Shown in pieces: positions 59,226-64,000 of a DNA stretch of 64,000 nt. Under the pieces are notes generated by a model, which saw nothing but the letters and a program-made list of their open reading frames with translations, made no database searches and had not been told where the DNA came from. This DNA is from Trichoplusia ni. Lineage: Eukaryota > Arthropoda > Insecta > Lepidoptera > Noctuidae. The stretch covers positions 8,060,001 to 8,124,000 of the forward strand of contig NC_039481.1 of the NCBI RefSeq assembly GCF_003590095.1, in the 5' to 3' direction. Position numbers and translations under genes: made by a program. The first letter of the stretch is position 1, and each line of letters opens with the position of its first letter.

Positions 59226-59495
59226 TAAATAAATAATAAATAAATAAATAAATCCTGGGACAACTCACACACGGTTATCTGATCCCAAGCTAAGCAGAGC
59301 TTGTGTTATGGTAACCAGACAACTGATAAACTTACTTATATATTTCTAAATACATACATATTATAGATAAATTACACCCAGACACCAGAACAAATGATCA
59401 TGCTCATCACACATCATTTGTCCTGGGCGGGAATCGAACCCACGACCTCCGGTATAGCAGTCAGGGTCACTAACCACTAGACCAACAGGCCCGTC
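59226..59495 (-). mobile_element. tRNA-derived SINE, minus orientation
   Basis: Read on the minus strand, the head contains TTGGTCTAGTGGTTAG (box A type) and GTGGGTTCGATTCCCGCCC (box B), the split Pol III promoter of a tRNA. A body with GATGTGTGATGAGCATGATC follows, and the element ends TGTCCCAGGA before a TTTATTTATT repeat at 59222-59255. The acceptor stem and anticodon arm are not those of a functional tRNA, so this is a SINE rather than a tRNA gene. Confidence 0.8.
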
Positions 59496-59723
59496 AATGA
59501 ACTATGAATCAAGGTAATGCCAAAAAAAGATCTCCAACTGGCTTGTACTGTATGAGAGGCAAGGTAGGTTAGGTTGGTAGGTAGGTAGAAAGTAGAGAAG
59601 ATTTTGGGTAAAATAAAAGAATGAAAATAAAAAAGAATACTTTTTAATTTAAGCGAGTTTGAATAAATAAATGGTTTCTGTTAATCAATTAGCAACATTA
59701 TCACAATCTTTTTAGTGACTGTT

Positions 59724-59864
59724 CTAGTCAAGTCCATTCCTCCTCCGGGGGAAGAGCTTCTGCTCAGTTTGCTCGACTTTTTGAGCTACATATGCCAGTT
59801 GTTCAGAAGCTTCAGCAGCCGCTGTGCCACAGGTCTCAGCAAGTTCTTGGACACCTTGAGACAC
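59724..59864 (-). CDS. DCTN3: DCTN3 last coding exon
   Basis: Forty-six codons plus TAG, with acceptor TACTTTCAG. The helical segment ASEQLAYVAQKVEQTEQKLF is followed by a short basic end, PRRRNGLD. Confidence 0.9.
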   Translation of the reverse strand: MSQGVQELAETCGTAAAEASEQLAYVAQKVEQTEQKLFPRRRNGLD

Positions 59865-60841
59865 CTGAAAGTAAAAAGTTAAAAAATATGTGCAATATTC
59901 AAGAGTTTTACTTCAGTAATAGCTCTAGATTCTAGAATCCAGAATTTCAAAATTGGGATACGGGCAGGGGGAATGATGATCTAGAATCTGCAATTTTGTC
60001 TGTTCTGCAACTTAATTTAATTCTCAATCTTTATATCAGTCTTGCACTGGTTAGAACTACTAAAATAATTTAGATGCAGCATTCAAGTATTTAATAATTA
60101 AGGATATGAAAAATTTAAAATGAATAAAATGTTACTCACAGCATCTGCTTCAGCTTTTACTTCTGCAGCAGCAGCCTGCATGGTGTTTACTACCTCCTGC
60201 ATTTGAGCCGCATGCTGAATAGGTTCTGACTCCAGGACGGATGCAGCCTGGAATATAAAACAAGTAATGACTAAAACTAAATAATAATTGAAATATCAAA
60301 TTATCAGGTAAAGGTATTTACCTGTTTACAGCGATGCATACATTGACAGTGGTGTTTAATTACAGGTTCAGCAGCAGCTACCTCATGCATGTGAATGTCA
60401 TTTTGTTGCATCTGAAAAAATAACGTATTTTGTGGTTCACACACAGCATTAACAAATTTATAGTAACTAAATTACATGCCTACATCGACATGAACTTTTA
60501 AATGTTTTAACATTCATTTAACAAAATGCTTTAAGATTTATGTGTCCTATACGTAATGTGTCAGATTATTAGAAGATTTCTGGAGTCAAAATAAAGATCA
60601 AGAAGTTACTTACATTTTCAACAAAATTAGGGTCAGTGTAATTATTCAGCTCCGTGGCCAAATGCATGGCTTCATTAAGTTTCTCGTGTCCTGCAGTTGC
60701 ATTGTTGATAGCTTGAGCAGTGTTTAGAAGATTGGCTGTAGCAGTATCGCCCTGTTGCCCATCTATGGGAGAATTCGCAGCCAACCCAAGTTTAGCTTCC
60801 AATTGCTCAATTCTGCTTTGTAAAATTGAAATGGGGTCCAT
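59724..60841 (-). CDS. DCTN3: Dynactin subunit 3 (p24)
   Basis: Exons in transcript order: 60841-60614, 60411-60322, 60247-60140, 59864-59724, all in phase 0 with GT-AG borders, giving 188 aa; the family is usually about 186 aa. The start MDPISILQSRIEQLEAKLG and the heptad-like composition match p24, an almost wholly helical protein. It forms the shoulder of dynactin with p50/dynamitin and p150-Glued and acts in the cytoplasm in dynein-driven transport and spindle function. The ATG at 60841 is the first one and follows A-rich leader sequence. It is divergent from archease (692 bp between the ATGs). A probable poly(A) signal, ATTAAA, lies near 59644. Confidence 0.93.
60140..60247 (-). CDS. DCTN3: DCTN3 coding exon 3
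   Basis: Thirty-six codons with acceptor TATTCCAG and donor GATGCT|GTGAGT. The helical segment ends QAAAAEVKAEADA. Confidence 0.9.
60322..60411 (-). CDS. DCTN3: DCTN3 coding exon 2
   Basis: Thirty codons with acceptor TTTTTTCAG and donor AAACAG|GTAAAT. The peptide MQQNDIHMHEVAAAEPVIKH is followed by a Cys/His cluster, HHCQCMHRCKQ, which is unusual for a coiled-coil protein. Confidence 0.9.
60614..60841 (-). CDS. DCTN3: DCTN3 coding exon 1
   Basis: Seventy-six codons with donor GAAAAT|GTAAGT. It encodes IEQLEAKLG, NLLNTAQAINNATAGHEKL and ELNNYTDPNFVEN, diagnostic for p24. Confidence 0.93.
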
Positions 60842-61532
60842 TTTAAAAGTGCAGCAACAACTTTGAAAAATTAAATAAAATAAAACTAATCTATAGTACT
60901 ATTCAAAAGGTTTGTAATAAAATAAATGAATATCGTATTATTCGAATACAATCACAATCGAATTCCTTTGACATTTGATGATCCCTGTGACAGTCAGACG
61001 ACTTACATTGCTTTATTGATGGACAGTTCTACAGATCCTTGTAAGCCCTCTACGAAGAGCTTTTAGTCGATTTTTATTGAACATTTACATTGAATTGTAA
61101 TGATTAAACCCCGGTAGGTAAAGTTTTATTTTTTTGAGAAATAAATTAAATTTTTTACTTAAATTTAATGTTTTTTAAAATTTAATGCGGTTAGGTAACT
61201 TTCCTGAAATATTATTACTTTTTGAATTATGACATCAATCCAGGTACTTGATTGAATATCATTGTTACTTTTTGGATGCAATTTGATTAATGTGAGTGGG
61301 AGTAACTTTATGTGTAAAACAATAAGAGTAGATTACCTAACCTATTTCTTAAACCTAATTTCAGATGTTTGTAAACTTAAAAGGCCTTGGTCGCGATCTT
61401 CAAAACAGAAGTTTGAACTGTCACCGATGAGTCAAGTTGAACAAGTGTCAAACAAAGTTTATATTTACTTCGAAGCTTGCCTTCAATTCTGAAATTATAG
61501 AATAAATAGTGCTAAGACGATAATAACTTAAA
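60842..61532. promoter_or_regulatory. Shared divergent promoter interval of DCTN3 and archease
   Basis: The two ATGs are 692 bp apart on opposite strands, with no repeat or other gene between. The interval is AT-rich and lacks a CpG island or clear TATA box. Bidirectional transcription is inferred from geometry only. The 76-codon open frame at 61262-61492 lies in this interval and resembles nothing known. Confidence 0.5.
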
Positions 61533-61596
61533 ATGGATGAAGAGTTAGGTGGTCTGACAGAGGATGATTATGTTCTTCCTCCAGTTAAATACGAGT
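61533..61596 (+). CDS. ZBTB8OS: Archease coding exon 1
   Basis: ATG in context AAAATGG, with donor GAGT|GTGAGT. It encodes MDEELGGLTEDDYVLPPVKY plus E and one base; the acidic N-terminal extension is common in animal archeases. Confidence 0.93.
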
Positions 61597-62632
61597 GTGA
61601 GTATTTTTCCCGTGAAATGAAAAAGTTCTGTGAAGTGAAAACCCAACAGTGGGTTATGTATTTATTTTGCGTACAATTTGAATTTTCATAATTGTAATAA
61701 ATATGCATCTTTAATTTCAGATTTGGATCATACGGCTGACGTTCAGTAAGTATATACTTCGTAATTTCTTAATTTCGTAAAAATGATGCAATTTTTCTGT
61801 TGCACCACTATAGGTTATAAAATGATTTATATGAAAAATATCCTTATTGAATAACTTTGTGATTTATTTACATAAAATTTAGTAAGTGTATATCATACTT
61901 GTTATCTAGCTCATTTGTGGACTAGCTACTAAATGTATGGTTTGTCATAATGTATGAAAGCATAGTTTCAGTTTCTGTTGATCTTGTTGAATGTGAAAAT
62001 GTAACAAGACAAGTAAATTAGGGATGTGGCATGTCGGGCATGTCCATGATGTCCACAAGGGTGGACTTGCACCTGATTCCATACCTCACCATAGCCTGGC
62101 AGTTTCCATCAACAATATTATATGAAAAGACATGTGTGATCATTAACTGTTAGACATATTGTTTACCTTTAATTCTCAAAAATGACGCAATTAATAAAAG
62201 TTTGGTGACCAAATGGTTATGCCTTTTTTTTCAACTTCCAGGTTACATGCATGGGGGAACACTCTGAAGGAGTCATTTGAGCAGTGTGGAATGGCCATGT
62301 TTGGATATATGACAGAGCTGGACTATGTACAAATCAAGGAAGTTCATACTGTAGAAGCAAATGCAGATGATTTAATGGGTCTCTTGTACCACTTCCTCGA
62401 TGAATTACTTTTTTTATTCTCTGTGGAACCATTTTTAATATGTAAGAAGCTAGTGATAACAGAATTTAACACAGAAGAGTTCAGGATAGTTTGTAAATGT
62501 TATGGTGAAGAGTTTCAGCTTGGCAAGCATCCACAGGGCACAGAGGTAAAGGCGATCACTTATTCAGCCATGCAGATCATAGATGAACCAAAAGATAATA
62601 AGTATGAAGTGTTTGTTATTATTGATATTTGA
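61533..62632 (+). CDS. ZBTB8OS: Archease, cofactor of the RtcB tRNA-splicing ligase
   Basis: Exons 61533-61596, 61721-61745 (a 25 bp microexon) and 62242-62632 join in phase to give 159 aa. The signature YEYLDHTADVQLHAWG is split over all three exons. Other matches are EQCGMAMFGYMTELDYV, DDLMGLLYHFLDELLFLFS, GTEVKAITYSAMQI and the C-terminal VFVIIDI. The acidic residues of the metal site are present: D24 and D28 in the DHTAD motif and the penultimate D158. Archease promotes guanylylation and turnover of RTCB, the ligase that joins tRNA exons and XBP1 mRNA. Length is normal for the family. A possible poly(A) signal, ATTAAA, lies at 62652. Confidence 0.95.
61721..61745 (+). CDS. ZBTB8OS: Archease microexon (25 bp)
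   Basis: The acceptor is TTTAATTTCAG|AT and the donor GTTCA|GTAAGT. It encodes YLDHTADV, the metal-binding signature, so skipping it would both break the frame and remove the active site. Confidence 0.93.
62242..62632 (+). CDS. ZBTB8OS: Archease coding exon 3
   Basis: The acceptor is ACTTCCAG|GTTACATG. It completes QLHAWG and carries the rest of the domain to TGA at 62630-62632. The frame is also open 29 bp upstream of the acceptor, which is intron, not an alternative start. Confidence 0.95.
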
Positions 62633-64000
62633 TTATTATATTTAATTTTATATTAAAAAAGAATTGACTGTTATATGGCTTGAAATCAATTATACTGCAC
62701 CCATTATAGTTAGGACCCCTAGATGCAGATAGAGAATTACATATCAAATTAATGTTTATTTGAAATCTCTATGAAAGAGTCTGTCATTACTTATAAGTGC
62801 CACACACATAATTGAAGTATAGATTGATTTCACTTGCTGATGGTTTGCTATTATTGCCTAAGAGTAGCAATAATGCTATGCCTGAAAAGATTTCTATGCA
62901 TTATCTACTACCCTTCTTTTATGTTTCCACTTATGTAGTTGTAGAATGTAGGTAACATAACTCTCTAACCGTTTGATTATTACCATCCTCATAGTCATGT
63001 TCCTCTAATATACATAGACGAATTATTTAAGGTTTTCATGCCTTTAGTTTATGCCTTATGTATACAACTAGCTTTTTACCCGCGGCTTCGCCCGCGCCGA
63101 TGTCGGTTATATCGCGTTTCCAAGAGAACTCTTCAAGAGTCCAGGATAAAAACTATCCTATGTTCTTTCTCAAGGTCAACTCTATCTCTGTACCAAATTT
63201 CATTGAAATCGCGTCAGTGGTTTAGACGTGAAAGCGTAACTGACAGACAGAGTTACTTTCGCATTTATAGTATTTGTAGGGAAGTAGGGATAGTATCTTG
63301 AATGTTGCATGAGTCACTTGAAAATGATGCAATATCAATGATTTATTGTGTTTTCCCATTCAGTATTATTCTATTTCTACTGCCTACTGCCATGCAAATC
63401 TATGCTTGGCCTTGCATGCATAAGATGCAGAATTGGTCCCAATGCATACAAAGTACCTTAGTCAAACATGCAGCGAAGCATAGAGTTGAACCAAGGATTT
63501 GAGCTAGCTGGCAAATAAGTAAAATCTAGAGTGGAATTTTTTGACCATGCAATGAAATAGAAAATTGGCATAACTTAAGTTAGTCCTATGTTCATCAGTA
63601 GATTGCGATAGGCTGAGATAATCTAATGATTAACAGAATATCATCATACATGTTGTCCAATGCTTTAAAGGCTAATGCAATTAAAAAGCATTGACGTTTT
63701 TTCAACGCGCTAAAGTCGTTTCTACGATTCTCTACGTACTATAGTTCTTACACATCAAACACTGTGGTTCCCGGTTGTAAGATCGGTTTAATCTATCTTT
63801 TCTGTGACCACCTTATGACGATAATTTGTATTTTTATGATAGGTACTGAAAATTCATCTTGTGATAAGTTTTTTTTTTATCTTTGACCTTGCATTACTTA
63901 GTTTATAACTGGTTTGTACCAGTCAGGTATTGCATTTAAAATAAAATAAAAAAATGTTACGAAGAGAAATTTTATAGCAGGGAGAGCTTTTTTAATAAAC
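62633..64000. other. Archease 3' flank, repeats only
   Basis: After the archease poly(A) region there is no further gene. A repeat copy lies at 63060-63285, and GCGATAGGCTGAGAT at about 63606 repeats the 3' terminus of the LINE at 46675. The rest is AT-rich. Confidence 0.5.
63060..63285 (-). repeat. Interspersed repeat module, minus-strand copy
   Basis: ACTAGCTTTTTACCCGCGGC, TTCGCCCGCGCCGATGTCGG, TTCCAAGAGAACTCTTCAAG and AAATTTCATTGAAATCGCG are the reverse complement of the family at 31490-31640. It is better preserved, so it is the younger copy. The 87-codon open frame over it is meaningless. Confidence 0.7.

Noticed and set aside
59404..59492. tRNA gene on the minus strand
   Set aside because: Box A and box B are present, but the stems do not close as a tRNA, and a SINE body and tail follow.
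62213..62241. Alternative start of archease exon 3
   Set aside because: These bases are the intron's 3' end; the spliced frame restores the YLDHTADVQLHAWG signature.
1..64000. CRISPR array, operon or bacterial-type system
   Set aside because: No regularly spaced direct repeats with unique spacers, no intronless gene clusters; all genes have spliceosomal introns.

Overview
The window looks like nuclear DNA of a moth or butterfly. The evidence is AT-rich DNA with GT-AG introns; four intron-containing genes whose proteins are clearly animal and insect-like; and transposable-element remains of types familiar from Lepidoptera (an RTE-clade LINE resembling the HmRTE elements of Heliconius, a 5S rRNA-derived SINE, a tRNA-derived SINE, and many decayed copies of one interspersed repeat). 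All gene names rest on recognising translated protein motifs and checking that splice phases fit; no database search was run.

Layout. Positions 1 to about 35.6 kb hold no gene I can prove. This part is AT-rich and punctuated by GC-rich patches of 100-250 bp. It carries a fold-back MITE (about 5.0-5.2 kb), a Harbinger-like non-autonomous DNA transposon (6.9-7.5 kb), a 5S-derived SINE with a clean target-site duplication (31.8-32.2 kb), and one candidate alternative first exon with a CpG-rich upstream region (20.2-20.4 kb). From 35.6 to 45.8 kb on the plus strand lies the 3' two thirds of pumilio: nine coding exons, 655 codons plus stop, with all eight PUM repeats, then a 1.2 kb 3' UTR containing a perfect Pumilio binding site. 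The pumilio introns contain a 1 kb long-TIR transposon with a small poly(A) retro-insertion nested in it.

From 46 to 51.7 kb is a repeat-rich spacer between two convergent genes. It includes a single RTE LINE insertion (46.7-48.8 kb) with a 5' inversion of the twin-priming type and a 10 bp target-site duplication. From 57.2 down to 51.8 kb on the minus strand is Fip1, a subunit of the polyadenylation machinery (nine exons, 512 aa). A 5'-truncated LINE sits just upstream of it. DCTN3 (dynactin p24; minus strand, 60.8-59.7 kb, four exons, 188 aa) and archease (plus strand, 61.5-62.6 kb, three exons including a 25 bp microexon, 159 aa) are divergent and share a 0.7 kb promoter interval. The last 1.4 kb is repeat-derived or empty.

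The genes have no operon-like relation. Pumilio (mRNA repression, deadenylation) and Fip1 (poly(A) addition) both act on mRNA 3' ends, and archease supports the RNA ligase of tRNA splicing, but their neighbourhood is probably coincidental. I see no CRISPR array, no bacterial-type operon, no rRNA gene and no functional tRNA gene.
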